A stretch of DNA of 64,000 nt from Kalaharituber pfeilii (GCA_015179045.1 WHUZ01000031.1:496001-560000); one strand, 5' to 3'. Shown: positions 24,027-36,347, counted from the first letter of the stretch. Numbers and translations: made by a program. The notes: generated by a model not told the origin, from the sequence alone.

Positions 24027-25973
24027 CTGCTTGTGGATCACCTAAAATTGATACTATTGCCTTCATGTTTTGATATACGAGTCTGGGGTAACCGGAATCT
24101 ATCTGCTCTTTCATATTCTTTATCGAGCTTCAGAGAGCTTTCCTTCTTGCTTATCTGACGATAGGCCGTCTGTTCTGTTACCCTCATTGTAAACCTTGTC
24201 CTTGTTGAAATATAACAACTAGTCTTCAATTATATAGCTTCGGGCGTACTCACCCCCCGTCAATGTACCTTTTTGATTATTATATTTGGATTATATATTT
24301 CCACTGCACCTAGAAGCTTGAAAGTTTATATCTCTTTTTCACTTTGGTTGAGCACCCCACGCCGTTGCGACCCCCTCATCGCCATGCTCAACCGCTTCCC
24401 AGCCCCAGTAGGTAGAGCACCTTGCGGTAGTGTTATTTTTTTTTTTTACAAACTATGCAATATTTTCGAGTGTTCGAGAATTGTAGTCATCCGTTTCCAG
24501 GTTACTGTCGCTGGACACTAATCTTTCATATTCAGGGAAACTATTTCTGCGTCGTTTCTATGGCACTGGCTGGCTAATTACTTATAGGGGTACTATTTTG
24601 ACATCCTCATATAATACATTATGGGTATTCCGGACTAGAAATATCTGACCGAATATGTCTTGCCAGATGCCAGTTGGTGTTCGGTGCTAATATGAGCATG
24701 AGTGAATATTGGAGTATGTACCAGATGTTGCTTACAATCGGCGCTCATTTTGGGTCGAAATTTGGCGTTGATGTGGGGTTAGGTGATGTAGTAGGACTCA
24801 GGATGTCGTCACATGTGAGAAGATTTTTGCTCATAATCTCTTACAGAGGCACTGGTAAAATGAATTCCGATCAGATATGATTTTCATGTTTGACTGGTAT
24901 TGGTTCAGTATCTGGATTCAAGGCCCCCCATATCCGCCTGATTTGGACCGTATATCAGCACTCCAAGTTGTCCTGATGTCGAATTTTTTCGTATGGTAAA
25001 CTTGTGGACATGAAATTACCAAGTCGGATATCTGCGATCTCGTGTCTGCTATATCTGATGGGATACTTCTAGTCTGAGTACCCTTATTGAATTCGAAAGG
25101 GCGTACCAATGCTTGGGAACATGATATTTGGTAATAGTATTTGCTGGATTCAGATTCCCTGCATTTTGTTCACATCGGAGGCTGTTGAAGCTAAAGTTTG
25201 GCGCGAAATATGGTTACTCTTGCCCACAAAATAATAAGAAATAGTGGAATGGAATGGCATGTGCTGGGAATATATGGCAGTTGATGTTGCAGAGGGTCAG
25301 AGAGCGCGTTATTCATTAGAAATATTTAAGTCAGGGGTAGAAATAAGCTAGTCCCATTATGTAATCTATTCACAATTCCGACAAGTCTCCCGGAGATTTA
25401 TCGCAGTTATTGCATGAGCTTCACATTTCTGTCCAGTGAAAAGTGCTGATTCGAATTATGACTCTAGAATTCTAGTACCAGAATAGAGCTAATCTGTTAG
25501 ACGCGCCTATACATATACCTGGCCAGGAGAGATTCAGCGCCCTTCATATAGGTCGCAAGTAGCTGTGGGTCCCGGGATCACAGAACATTGTGCCCGATCT
25601 GCCAACTACAGTCGGCGAGAGCTTGACATGGATTTTCAACAGGGTGGATGGAGATGAGTCGGGGGAAGCGGTGACAACAGGATCAAGGGGTTATGCAATG
25701 AAGATTTTCGCGAACAGGATGGAATAGGTGATGGGATTTGTGATTGACTGCTCCTTGGATAGGGTAGACTAGTATACTTGTAAATCATATTACTATGGGT
25801 TTTTTGTAGATTTGGTTGCGCAAAGCGTCCAGGAATCTTGCAACTTCTACTGAACCTTGCTCTACGTTGATGTCTTGAGATCTATCACAGATTTTCTTGG
25901 TCTAGGTTTCCATCTACATAGTGACCTGTTGAACTTAATTCTTGCAATAGCCCTATTCTTGTTTCCTAGTAAT
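24027..25973. other. Intergenic sequence, nothing recognised
   Basis: AT-rich with only short frames lacking motifs. Confidence 0.45.
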
Positions 25974-26017
25974 AGCCTATGTGCTGCCTGCGAGTATTGA
26001 TATAAAATAAAATAAAA
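25974..26017 (+). mobile_element. Retroposon tail fragment (family B)
   Basis: AGCCTATGTGCTGCCTGCGA followed by GTATTGATATAAAATAAAAT resembles the family B 3' end at 61537-61589 in plus orientation. No clear target duplication was seen. Confidence 0.55.
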
Positions 26018-26113
26018 CTGACTATCTTTGTCATCTGGCCTGGAAAATAAGAAGGTTTGATATCTCATTCAAAATTTTCAGTGCAATTCACCGAGGACAG
26101 GAACTTACGCTGA

Positions 26114-26275
26114 CAGTCGAACCTCTAATATCTGATACTGTCATATTGGAGAACCTGTCTTATTGGACCAACTTTGCCTGCCCGAGCTAATTCGCCGGTG
26201 GGAATTATTGGATATTTTGTCTTATTGGATAAAACCCGCCAGTCCTGGCCCTATCAAATATAACAGGTTCGATTG
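26114..26275. mobile_element. Pogo/Tc1-like MITE, 162 bp
   Basis: The ends CAGTCGAACCTCTAATATCT and the reverse complement of the right end, CAATCGAACCTGTTATATTT, form imperfect inverted repeats. CAGT(C/T)GAACCT-type ends are typical of pogo-like elements. There is no coding capacity. A TA follows the right end, but the left flank is not TA. Confidence 0.5.
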
Positions 26276-26734
26276 TATATCATCGACATTAGATCATCCT
26301 AATCCTCGTTTGCGGACCAGCAATGTAGGAGCTGTAGCATCTAGTACCAAATTCTTTACAATGATTAAACAAGCAGGAACACTTTCACCTTTGGGAAGAT
26401 GATCCATCCGAGCCGTCGAGAGTTGAGCTTGAACGATCTGTAGCATGTTACCATTGGCATAAAAAGGTTGAAGTCCCCAGACCCATTGATTACCTTTTCT
26501 GTTGATTTTGTGCAGAAGCTATCCACCCTGGACAGAGGTGGATTTGAAGGTTTGAGAATTTGAGGGTAATCATTCTGTGCGGCAACAAGCAATTCTTGAC
26601 CTCACTAAACTAGAATATGTCGAATACCAAGCATCGATATCCACCCTCTAGTCATGGGGTTTCGGAGGCTTTTCCATTAGGAGCTAAGGAAACATTCAAG
26701 GAGAAGCGACAAGCGGTGTTACGTACTTGTACTA

Positions 26735-27471
26735 GTGGTGGTCATCAATTATCTACGGTAAGGTAAGTAGAACATTCGTACAGTTTCCGTGTCTTGGCAA
26801 CAACACTCATTGGCTATGTTCCGCCCTGAAATGTACGGCAAGGTACGTTATTACCGTACATTTCTGAAAAATCTACGGCACGAAATAGTCCCGTACTTTT
26901 TGGAAAACCACGTACCTTACCGTAGATTTGCCCCAAACCGCCCCCACTCAACGCAACCCCACACCGCACTGCACCGCATGGTACCAAAAGGAGGCTCTTT
27001 GCATCTGAAAAATAGCAAGAAATGCTGAATCTGGATATTCATTAATCAAATTTGATAGAATATTTGAGTCTTGTCTTCCAGCAGAGTTTTTGCCACGGTT
27101 GGAATATCGGTTAGCTGCAATATTATCACTCCTATCTATAAGCTCCTGAAGCTCCTCTAAGTCCTCCTCTTCTTCCTCTGAACTATACTCTGAGTTAAAC
27201 TCCGAGTCTAAATCATACTCCATTGCTGTCATCAAAACATCGATTTCAGCGTCTATTTTCTTCTGTATTGATGCTTTTTGGCTTATACGAGGCATTGCAA
27301 TTCTGTGATTGTGTTGATATGCGGGGTAGGGGTGAATGAGACTATAATTACAGAGTGCAAGCCTTATTTGGACCGGTCATCAATTGCCGGCCGCAAATGG
27401 CTAGACGTACAGGGATATGAAATGTACGGATGTTCCACCTTACCGTACCGTAGATAATTGATGACCACCGC
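26735..27471. mobile_element. TIR DNA transposon, internally deleted, TA target duplication
   Basis: The ends GTGGTGGTCATCAATTATCT and, reversed from the right, GCGGTGGTCATCAATTATCT continue as CTACGGTA(A/C)GGTAAG for about 45 bp. TA flanks both sides (26733-26734 and 27472-27473). Subterminal repeats of GTACGG..ACCTTACCGTA lie at 26830-26935. It encloses a short minus-strand frame resembling a transposase N-terminus. TA duplication suggests a Tc1/mariner-type or related DDE element. Confidence 0.7.
26948..27295 (-). pseudogene. N-terminal remnant of a transposase
   Basis: This 115-residue frame starts at the ATG at 27295 (MPRISQKASIQKKIDAEIDV). It has a Glu-rich acidic stretch (SSEEEEEDLEELQELID) and the segment YPDSAFLAIFQMQRASFW, which resembles the F..(F/I)F.M.R.SF motif at the N-terminus of Harbinger-like/DDE_4 transposases. 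After that the frame runs into the subterminal region and stops, so the catalytic DDE part is missing. It lies wholly inside the TA-flanked element at 26735-27471, about 176 nt from the right end. The TA target size fits Tc1/mariner better than Harbinger, so the superfamily is left open. Confidence 0.5.
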
Positions 27472-27536
27472 TACTGCTAAGGGTTCAATTGTGATGGCTC
27501 ACAGGCAGGGGATGCATTACACATTACCGAGACATA

Positions 27537-27892
27537 TTTTTTTTTTTTTTTTTTAAATCACGTTACCCCGCTTGCAGCGCTAAGCCATGGCAGGGTCCCT
27601 GGGCAAGCCCTCATAGCCCGGACCCAGGCTACACGAAAATTTCTATGTACACGACGTCACCTCCCCCTCTCCGCCCGCCGCTACAACTTGATTCCAGAAA
27701 AGAACCTCTCCAACTCATCCCATTCTCCGCCGTCCGCTTCCAGTTCTTTTCCATGTCTCCCTATCTTCTCAACTCCTCCAGACGAAATTCCTGCTGCCTG
27801 CACTAGAAAGCTAGGTGCTCTCCAGTCTGATCCCCCACGGGCTCAAAGAAAATTCGTTACTACATTACGTCCCCCCCCCCCCCCCCCTCTCT
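27537..27892 (-). mobile_element. Longest family A retroposon copy (LINE 3' end)
   Basis: The 356 bp insert is flanked by a perfect 14 bp duplication, ATTACCGAGACATA (27523-27536 and 27893-27906). Read on the minus strand it begins with a G-run, carries a frame ending EWDELERFFSGIKL and a TAG stop (27683-27681), then a 3' region with GAGGGCTTGCCCAGGGACCC and TGCCATGGCTTAGCGCTGCA, and ends with about 18 A. The same 3' region recurs at 29.8, 48.4 and 53.7 kb, and its last 40-50 bp in several shorter copies. Confidence 0.8.
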
Positions 27893-27906
27893 ATTACCGA
27901 GACATA

Positions 27907-29690
27907 GAGGCCTCCAATAAGGATCATACTATTCCAACTACTCACTGACAGCCTATGATCATGCATAGGAGGGCATCAAGAGCCAAAGAGCGCTCAGCGA
28001 TGAGCGCAATGCTGGGTGCTAGGCAAGTTGAGTATAGTTTTCGGCATTTCTAAACCTAGGATGTATAACGGCTCTGGGTAGATTGTAATGATTTTCAGAA
28101 CACTGGGCTCACCCTATTCCTCATGGATAGCCAAAAGCTCTTAAGGTTACTGTTGTTGATCAATGAATCTGCTTCGCCTGGCCAGCTTCAGTATCGTGGA
28201 CAATTGAGCGTCATTGACATTCAACATACACCTTCAGCACCCAGCAGCATTACTGCACTTGACTCTTACAGTATATTTAGGAAATCAGCAGGAGTTCAAT
28301 GAAGTACCATCGCTCTTCACAGGGATTGAAAACAAGTCATCCAATGAGTACAGCGCCGCGCTCTCTTCTGAGAGTTGAAGCGCTACAATGGCATACTGAC
28401 CCCACTGATGCCACAAGCCTATTTCTGCACATCTGAGGGTCGGCTCCTGCGTTGAGTCAATTGCAAGTGACCTAAATTTCGCCTGCCACAACTTTGAACA
28501 CACATGTATGTGTCCCTCTCAATGTAAGGTTTTCAGGCTCTAGTTGTGTACAATCCTAAAGCATTGAACACCATAGTCCACTTCCTCCTCTCAGCGATAC
28601 ATATTGCATTGGATCTCCCCGAGGGGGTACTGTAGTATTGGTAAACATGCACAAGTCGGGATATATCTAGCACACGGGTCAACACCTACTAGATATCATT
28701 GTATACCTCCTGCATATTGACTCAGGAGTTCATTTTTGATTATACATTCCTGATCGAACTCAATAGAGGATTTCATGAGATTAAGAGGATTCTACAAGTT
28801 CGTTCCTACATAATATAATCGCAGAAGTATGCCATAAAGTGCCTAGCGCAAGTTGAATCAGCTCATATTCATCCACAGGCTGGCTTGGCATTGCATCCGA
28901 TTTGCTTCCATGCCTATTGTTTGAGATGTACGGAGTAATCGCTAAGTATTGGAACGGCTGACTAATTATGCGCCAGTCAGCCGTTCCAACTCTTTGGACC
29001 AGCGAGTACGTACTTCGCCTTGAGAAAATATACCGATGCCTTACTAAAATGGAAATGGAAACATCCAGAATGGGTCCTTCTGCAATGTTTCGGAGACTAG
29101 CTTAGATGTATCCGAAACTAAATCGGGTAGGAGAATACGAATACAGTACTGTAACTTCTGGAAGCTGGTAATTGTTCGATTATTAATCAGTTCCAGGACT
29201 TGGCTTGATCTCCAATGCATACGGCGTCGTACCACGAGACTAATGCATACCTGGGTATGCATCTTCATATGGCACATACTCCAGGCTGGATTGCAATGAC
29301 CCATGCACACAGAGCTTATGAATGCCTAAGGGAACCATCAAGTCCCTAGCGCTGCTTGGACTTAATATCTTGTTTCCTGCTGACCATGCTGCAACGGCAT
29401 CATGTGTGGCAAACATTTTCGACAGGTGCGGTACAAGAGAATCAGGCGCCCTTACATCCTAGTTTTGCTGAACTTTGCGTGGGGCTCCCGGTTGTCACAT
29501 CTGGGTGTAGCAATAAGTCGTTATTAATTTCTTGCCCACCATATACAGTATATAGATAGATATTCCCTCATCTACTGCCTTCGAAGGGGAGGGGTGTGGA
29601 GGAGATGGATATGACTGCTTGATTTTCTGGGGGGATATTTGGGTATTCGTGCTTGATTGTTCTCTTGGGGGATTGGGCTTCCGCTTTGTG
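27907..29690. other. Intergenic sequence with one perfect palindrome
   Basis: Apart from a 15 bp perfect inverted repeat at 28949-28989, nothing is recognised. The short frames here lack motifs. Confidence 0.45.
28949..28989. repeat. Perfect 15 bp inverted repeat, 11 nt loop
   Basis: TTGGAACGGCTGACT and AGTCAGCCGTTCCAA are exact reverse complements separated by AATTATGCGCC. It could be a minimal MITE or a binding-site palindrome; no target duplication was seen. Confidence 0.7.
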
Positions 29691-29699
29691 TTTCCTCTG

Positions 29700-29889
29700 C
29701 ATCACCGAAGTCGTGGTATCGTTGTGTGTTTTTACAGGGGACGATTTTGTAGGTAGTTGCACAGGTGCCTGTCTCCGGGCCATAAGGACTTCGATCCAGG
29801 GACCCTGCCATGGCGAACAGCTGCAAGCGGGGTTACGTGAAAAAAATGAAAAAAAAAAAAAAAAAAATGAAAAAAAAAATTAAAAAAAC
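29700..29889 (+). mobile_element. Family A retroposon copy, plus orientation
   Basis: Contains a frame ending VFLQGTIL and a TAG stop (29750-29752), then GGTGCCTGTCTCCGGGCC, GATCCAGGGACCCTGCCATG and CTGCAAGCGGGGTTACGTGA, and an A-rich tail to about 29888. The 5' limit is uncertain and no target duplication was found. Confidence 0.65.
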
Positions 29890-31297
29890 CTTTTCTGCTT
29901 CATTCAGAAAGGTAGATGATACGTGTGAATCCTTTTTTTTAGTGGAAAAGCCACGCACGGAGGGTCTACTTTCACTCCGAAGCAGACCTCGTTCACAATG
30001 TCTGTCGTAGTTGCCCTAATCTGGTTCTATTATTTGCAATTTGCTCTGCCACCACTGGAATGAAGGAATTTAGCGAACTGAACACCAATCAGACAAGGCT
30101 ACACCAATCGGCAACATTTCGAACGATAGGTTTTCAGTTGTATTGTATTATGAAATCAAAGCAAATCTTCCACACTTGATATGAATAATCTCGATGCCCG
30201 CCACTACAATTCTCGCACCCTTGTGTTGGACAGGGGTCAACAGCGTGTAAGCGCCCCCTCTGTCTGACGACCAGGGCTACATGGAACTCACCGGATCTTG
30301 TTCAGACCCTGAAGGAGTTCTCCAGTGAGTAGTCTGCGAGTAGGTACTAGTATGCTGCTATGAATGCCGATTGGCTTTTACTTTGGTATCGATTATAATT
30401 ACCATATTTTATATGTAGCAAGATGGCACATTTCTTCAGCATATTTAAAGGACGACAGTGACTGATACCCTCAAAAGCTGTTCAGAAACCGCAGGTTCTT
30501 CATAAGTCTCCGAGCGGAAGGATGCGATTGGCTACCTGATACCAGCATTGCAGCAAAGCCATGCTGGTGTGGCTCGCTGCATACAATTTCATTCCCGATT
30601 GTGGAGCCTTTTTAGGTGTTGACTAAGCCGCAAGGAGTTTAAACCCAATCGTAAATATCTCCGAAAAGAGCAATTGCAGAATGTGCGCCCGCTCACATGC
30701 AGAGTTGAATATCGGAACCGTCCGAGACTATCCTCAAGTGAGCAGGCAGTACATTAGAAAGGGATACATGGAGGACAAGATCGAAAATGTTGTGAGAATG
30801 TAACAGTAAGCACTTCCAGCGCAGCAATTCAACGGCAAAATTAATTGCCCGCTTAACTCCGACCTTCCCGCCCCTATCGTCGAACAAGCTGATACTTATT
30901 CCACATCGTACACTTCCTGGCATCGAGTTGGCACGACTTTCTGCTTCTTGCAACCGAGAAACGTGGGCAGTCGCCGACCAAGGTAACGGCCCTACGAACA
31001 GTCCAAAATCTACAGCTTACATATTGGTCGTGCATGCCCTGCAAGTTTCAGTAGCTTCAATATATTTTAGCGAGGCCGCATTGCAACATTTCCGCAGAGG
31101 TTCTTGGCTCTAAGATATTGCAGGATAAGAGGGGAAACTGGAGCGATTGCAGATATAGTTACTGGAAGACCACTGGATTCGACCTGGCGTCCGAGTTCCT
31201 ACTTTTTCGAACGGCCTTTTCGTGAGATACTTGAACACAACTATTTCAAAAAAATTCAGCATTTGAACGTCTACTTTCTGGGTTATTGAGGAGAAAA
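29890..31297. other. Upstream region of the Kelch gene, nothing else recognised
   Basis: No ATG-initiated frame encoding a signal peptide was found between 30900 and 31297, although relatives of the Kelch gene normally have one. Confidence 0.45.
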
Positions 31298-33577
31298 ATG
31301 TCGAACGAAAATGATGATGGTAGTAGGGATTTCTCCCAGGTGGACTGGGTGAGGAATATATGCTTCAACCAAAATTTCATGAGTACGTGAATGCTCCGTT
31401 TCCACCTTATTTTCAAGATTTATCAGCTTGTCGATTCTGGATAAAGGCTGACTTTGTGGCATTTTTAGTGGCTGTACAGGACAATGTGTTATATACTATG
31501 GGTGGATGGTCGATGTTGAACGACGGTAGTGCGCTGTTCTCAGGTATATCTTTCGCTAATTTCCTTGCTCGCAATTGGTTGATAAATTTTCATGGACACA
31601 TAATTGCTAACTGACCAAACAAGAGTCATATTTACGCATGATTGACCTGAGCAAGTCCCTAGACATAAAGGAAGCTGACAGCGCTACTACGATTAAGCAT
31701 CTTCCTGACGATATTCCTCGGTCTAAATTCGCCAACTTGTTTGTAGCCGACGGGAAACTATATTTGTTCGGTGGATCGACGGAATATATGCGGGTCTACA
31801 ACGAGAATGGTACTGTTTCCACGGCGCAACGAGCTTCCTTGCGGGATAAATTATGGACGTACGATATTGCAGAGAATAAATGGACGACAGGGAGTTCAGG
31901 ACTGGGAGACGAGACTATAGGGAGGGCAGCAATTGCTTGGGATCCAAAAGAGAAGATAGGGTGGATATACGGTGGCTCGGTGGAGTCCACCCGGCATTTT
32001 CAGGGAAATAACGACACTGGAGAGGATAAGCAGCTATCACAGCCAAAAACTCTGATGAAATACGATTTAAGTAAGTCAGATTCGAAGCCGGAGAAGGTAA
32101 AGACGGGTAATCCGGTCGGCGCATCCGAGTTATCCGAGCTAGTGTATTTGGAGAATATGGGGGAGAAGGGGATCTTTATTCTCATTGGAGGTAGTGGGGA
32201 GAAAGGCTCGTTGGTACGTTCAACTTTCTACTCTCGTTTATCCGAACCTGCAGTGCATTAAGATCTAACAATGTACTCTGTAGAGGTCGCTAAGAAATGT
32301 GGACATATACGACATTGCCACGGAAACATGGTATTCTCAAGGAACGACTGCAGAGACGGGTTTATTTCCTAGAGACCGACAAGGAATGTGTTCCGTAGTT
32401 GCGAGCGCTCCGGATGGGTCCAGCCATAATATCTACATATACGGTGGGATTGCGGAAGACAAGCCAGAAGAACAGCCAATGGATGATGTTTATGTACTCT
32501 CTCTCCCAGCATTTCATTGGATGTATGTAAGCGATGGCCTAGAAACCACGGAAAGGTCGTTCCATAAGTGCACACGCTTGCATGAAAAGTATATGGTGTC
32601 GATAAGAGGAAAGAGAGGAGCAAACTCAGGATGCGATAGCAATTTCGGAGTTCAGTTATTTGACCTAGCAGAGTTGCAATGGACAACGAAGCTGGATGTG
32701 GATTCAAATCCAACATATACAGTACCCGAAACGGTCTTCAAAGTCATTGGTGGGAAGTAAGTGCCTAGGCTGCTCATTTTTTTTTGTTGAAAACTCCTAT
32801 GCGCCTTGGCTTTTTGACTTCTAACGTCTTTATGCATAATATAGTGCCACTGGGGGTGCAACATTTAGGGAACCTAGAAACAATTGGATAGATGACCGGC
32901 TTAGGGTAATTTTTGGTGTGGGGGAGGAGCCCTCGACCACACAAAATAGCACAACTCTAACCCCATCCGCCACTTCACCACCTGTGTCACCGAACACAAA
33001 CGATGCATCGTCCCAGGAGTCGAAATCCTCAGCTGGCCCCATCGCCGGGGGAGTCGTGGGTGGTGTTCTAGGGGTCATAGCTATTGTGGCTATAATATGG
33101 CTCGTCCTTCGCCGGCGAAAGCGGCAACCCTCAGATGAGAGTTCACCCGCGGAACTGATGCACAATTACCCATATAATCGCTCGGCACATGAGGTGAGCG
33201 CAACATATACACAGAGGCATGAGATGACGGGTTCGTACGATCATCCTGATTCACATGAACTGGCGGCGTATGGGCCAAATGCCGGACTGATGGAGCTGCC
33301 CGCGGCGGCACCAGCATATAAAGAGCCACCGCAGTATGGGAGCTACTACGCACCATCGAAAGGTACAGCTCCCGAAGGTGATCAAATGATTCAAACCTAC
33401 ACCGACATTGAGTCGCCGCAGCAGGATCAGCCAAGAAGTGAATATGGCTCATATTATCCATCACCAGTGTCAAATACACCAGCGCCATCGGAAACAGTGT
33501 CGACGGTGCCAGGTTACAGTTCAGGAGAGTATGGGCATGGCCAACCCTACAGCCAAAGTCCGCATGATCAACATTGA
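31298..33577 (+). CDS. Kelch-repeat protein with one C-terminal membrane helix
   Basis: This fits the fungal family of Kelch beta-propeller proteins anchored by one membrane helix with a Tyr/Pro/Gln-rich tail; its role is not known. Five exons: 31298-31382, 31469-31543, 31624-32213, 32284-32756 and 32845-33577 (651 aa), all with GT-AG introns (GTACGT, GTATAT, GTACGT, GTAAGT). The N-terminus reads VDWVRNICFNQNF, then AVQDNVLYTMGGWS, which matches the usual first Kelch blade. Further blades show ADGKLYLFGGST, KIGWIYGGSV, KGIFILIGGSG and HNIYIYGGIAE. A conserved-looking VIGGNATGGATFREP closes the propeller. Residues about 472-496 (GVVGGVLGVIAIVAIIWLVL then RRRKRQ) form the membrane helix with positive-inside flank. 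No signal peptide is visible, and the frame has a stop just upstream of the ATG. Either a 5' exon is missed or the secretion signal is lost. Confidence 0.8.
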
Positions 33578-33923
33578 TGAGCCTGAAAGGGCTTGGTGCC
33601 AGGAAAGGGGACTTCGCTGAAGGATACAGGAGAGATTGAAGGTAAACAATGGGGGCTTCCAATGGTACACTCTAGACGCACCAGGAATGCAGAAAGAGTT
33701 TTTCATAGGATTGGGTGACTGGATGTGATGCTTACTTGGGAAAACCTTGAAATCGGCATGTTTCTGCCTCTGTCAATGGAGTGGGCCTTGATAGATTAGT
33801 AAGGCACCGGCAAGCCTCATGGGGCTACGAGCTGGACCAATGAACTCCTTATTTTTTGATCTTCGATTTTTCTCGATGGATAGGTGATGATGCTCCCCGG
33901 CTTGATATTCCCAGCTCCGTGTA

Positions 33924-33954
<31 letters not shown>

Positions 33955-35097
33955 TTTTCACCTCCTCTCTTTTTTTTTTTTTTTTTTCTCTCTTTTGCTC
34001 TCTTCTTTTCTTTTCTTTTCTTTTTTTATTTACTTTTTGTTTTATTATTCTGGGGCGCAAGCACGGTTACATTTTCACTGTCTTCGTTTATTTGCAAAGT
34101 TGGTACATGCGAGTATTTCTTCTGCTGTAACTTCTTACTATTTTCATTATATTGACTTTTTGATACTTTTACTTTGTGCGCTTGCGAATTTGATCGTTAG
34201 GAGAGGAGATGGAAGGGTTTGGGGGTAATGGGCATCTGTTGTAATTTGTACTGTTTGGATATGGGTACGTAATAGGATGAGTGTTCAAGGATGGGAATTG
34301 AATGGCAGGATGGAGTGTAACTTCGAGAGAATAAACAGTATGGAGGACCGAATTCACAGTCGGCCTAAAGGCAATATTGGTTGTGGTCATTTGAGAACGC
34401 TGATCGCGAGTAAGCGTTTATTTGGTTCACGTAGTGCAAGAGTATATCTGGGCCGTCATGTGCCTATAGTTGGCTGTATCCTGGGAACGAGAATAGGATG
34501 AACCTGAGTACTGGTATATGGGATGGGTGTGGCCAGCAAGTATCCGTACAAGTACCGGAGTGGTACATTCATATGTACTGAGGTACATACTTCCTTAGTG
34601 CATAAGACGTACCAACGTTCTGGTCGGAATTACATGAAAAGGTGCGTACATGTATTAAATTAACACTCCTCGGCCACAGATTATGCGCATCAGATCAAAG
34701 GAATTCCCGTTAAGTAAATGAGGATCCTAGGTAACTTAGTTGGTATATTAGGGCGTCCCGCGGAAGCAACGTGCGAATTCACACTCTATTTACCCACTTA
34801 GATAAAGCCAATTGCCGCCACCTCCGGTAGGTCCAAAGTCACACTTTGAATACAAAGATTGATGATCATCGAATTTTGGTCTTTATCAAGGCATTTGTGG
34901 TGAATTCAGTTTCGCATATAATCGAGTCGGCGAGGTGCGATACTCTGCTATATACAATAATAGATAGCATGACGGGGATTGAAAGCCCATTCATGCGTCC
35001 AAAAGAATCTAGGTGTGGCTATGTGGATTGGCATGGTTGTCCGAGATGTAGTACGAAGTACAAGTCGCTAACCAGAACCAGCTGGGTTGTACTAGTA
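33578..35097. other. Intergenic sequence with long T-runs
   Basis: T-runs at 33926-33947 and 33971-33987 are separated by TATATATT and CT-rich DNA. Nothing else was recognised. Confidence 0.5.
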
Positions 35098-35165
35098 ATG
35101 CACGCTACTGGGATATTGCGCAGTTTCCGGATACCACAACAAGAAATCACTATGAGTGCAATATG

Positions 35166-35445
35166 AGAGGGGTTTTGTCAAACCCCGAACTTTTTTCAGA
35201 AGTTTGGGGAAAAAAAATACGTTGCCTTAGCAACCATGTATTTATTACTGCGAAGTCTTGAAAAATTCCCTTCCTAAATCCGGCTTAAACTGTAAAATTC
35301 CCACAACACTCGATATTTACATCAAGGAAACATTAAAATTGAGCCAAGCCACTCCTCTACCACTCCTCTATCTGCTCAAAAAAATCCTATCCAAGTACGA
35401 CTTCGTGTTACCCGTAAATTTCAGGGTTTCGTGCAAAACCCCTCT
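35166..35445. mobile_element. 280 bp TIR element nested in the 35-36 kb palindrome
   Basis: The ends AGAGGGGTTTTGTCAAACCC and, reversed, AGAGGGGTTTTGCACGAAACCC form imperfect inverted repeats. Comparison with the undisturbed right arm (TATGAGTACAAATGACCCTC) shows that this block interrupts the left arm. ATGA occurs near both junctions and may be the target duplication. Confidence 0.6.
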
Positions 35446-36295
35446 AAGATGATCCTCAAGTGCGCTCAAAATGAAGCTAGAGCACGGGGGAATACGATAA
35501 ATGATCCTCCGCACATTTTCTAGGTTTGTTTGTAGCATATATTTGGTATATACAAAATCCTATGCCAGACATACTTTAAGTCGCCATGTATCAATGATCC
35601 TACTCTGAGATCTTATAGATTTCAATTGAAAAGTTTTTCTGAACTACTGGCAGTACTGTCTGATTGACTTGAGTCATTGGCTACTATCGTGTAAAGCGCG
35701 CTAAGGATACTCACAAGCTCTCTATGTAGTTCCATAGTACGTAGTAGTACAACTATGGTACTTGTTACTGCTGTTACTTATCTCGTCACGCATTATCATC
35801 TATATCTGATACATATACTTATTTTATGCCACTCCCATTGCACCCTGCACACCTCCATGCTCAAGTGGCCATTAAACATTTAAATCCATTATCCAGTACT
35901 ACCAGCAGTTCTGGAAATACATAGGTATGTGTTTCTATTTTAAAGCTTTAGAGAGTCTCCACACAATGCTTTTACACTGCATAGTAGCCTAGTAGTACTG
36001 TGCATATGCATAAGCGAAGATGTATGCTGCAACATGACAGTCTCTTCATATTAGGCTGAGTGCCACCAACATCCTGTGCTTTCTGGAAATAGGCAATACA
36101 GTATAAATTGACACATGGCGACTCAAAGTATGTTTGGCATAGGATTTTGTATATACAAAATATGTCATCACTTATATGCTACAAACAAGCCTAGAAAATG
36201 TGCGGAGGATCATTCAATGTGTCCCCCGCACTTGAGGGTCATTTGTACTCATACAAGTAATTTATTGTTATAGTAACCGGAAACTGCGCAATTTC

Positions 36296-36334
36296 TCGGT
36301 TGTGCGCAATATCCCGGTTGTGCACAATATCCCG
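36296..36334. repeat. 18 bp tandem repeat in the right arm
   Basis: CGGTTGTGCGCAATATCC and CGGTTGTGCACAATATCC follow each other and are preceded by a partial, diverged unit. The left arm has one copy. Confidence 0.7.
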
Positions 36335-36347
36335 GTAGCATGCGTTA

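Larger units (their letters stand above)
35098..36347. mobile_element. 1.25 kb palindromic (foldback-type) element with long inverted arms
   Basis: The left arm (35098-35165 plus 35450-35593) and right arm (about 36110-36347) are inverted copies. Shared blocks include GGGATATTGCGCAGTTTCCGG near the ends, CCTCAAGTGCG, ATGATCCTCCGCACATTTTC followed by TAGG, and TATACAAAATCCTATGCC. Arms are about 200-240 bp and the centre (35594-36109) is unrelated. The left arm is interrupted by another inverted-repeat element (35166-35445) and the right arm has an 18 bp tandem expansion. No transposase frame was seen, so it is non-autonomous. Confidence 0.7.

Noticed and set aside
10460..31290. Search for secondary-metabolite or other gene clusters in the desert
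   Set aside because: No adjacent long frames or enzyme motifs were found, only repeats and short frames.
35258..35452. 64-residue plus-strand frame inside the nested TIR element
   Set aside because: It runs to the element end and has no transposase motif, so it is likely chance.
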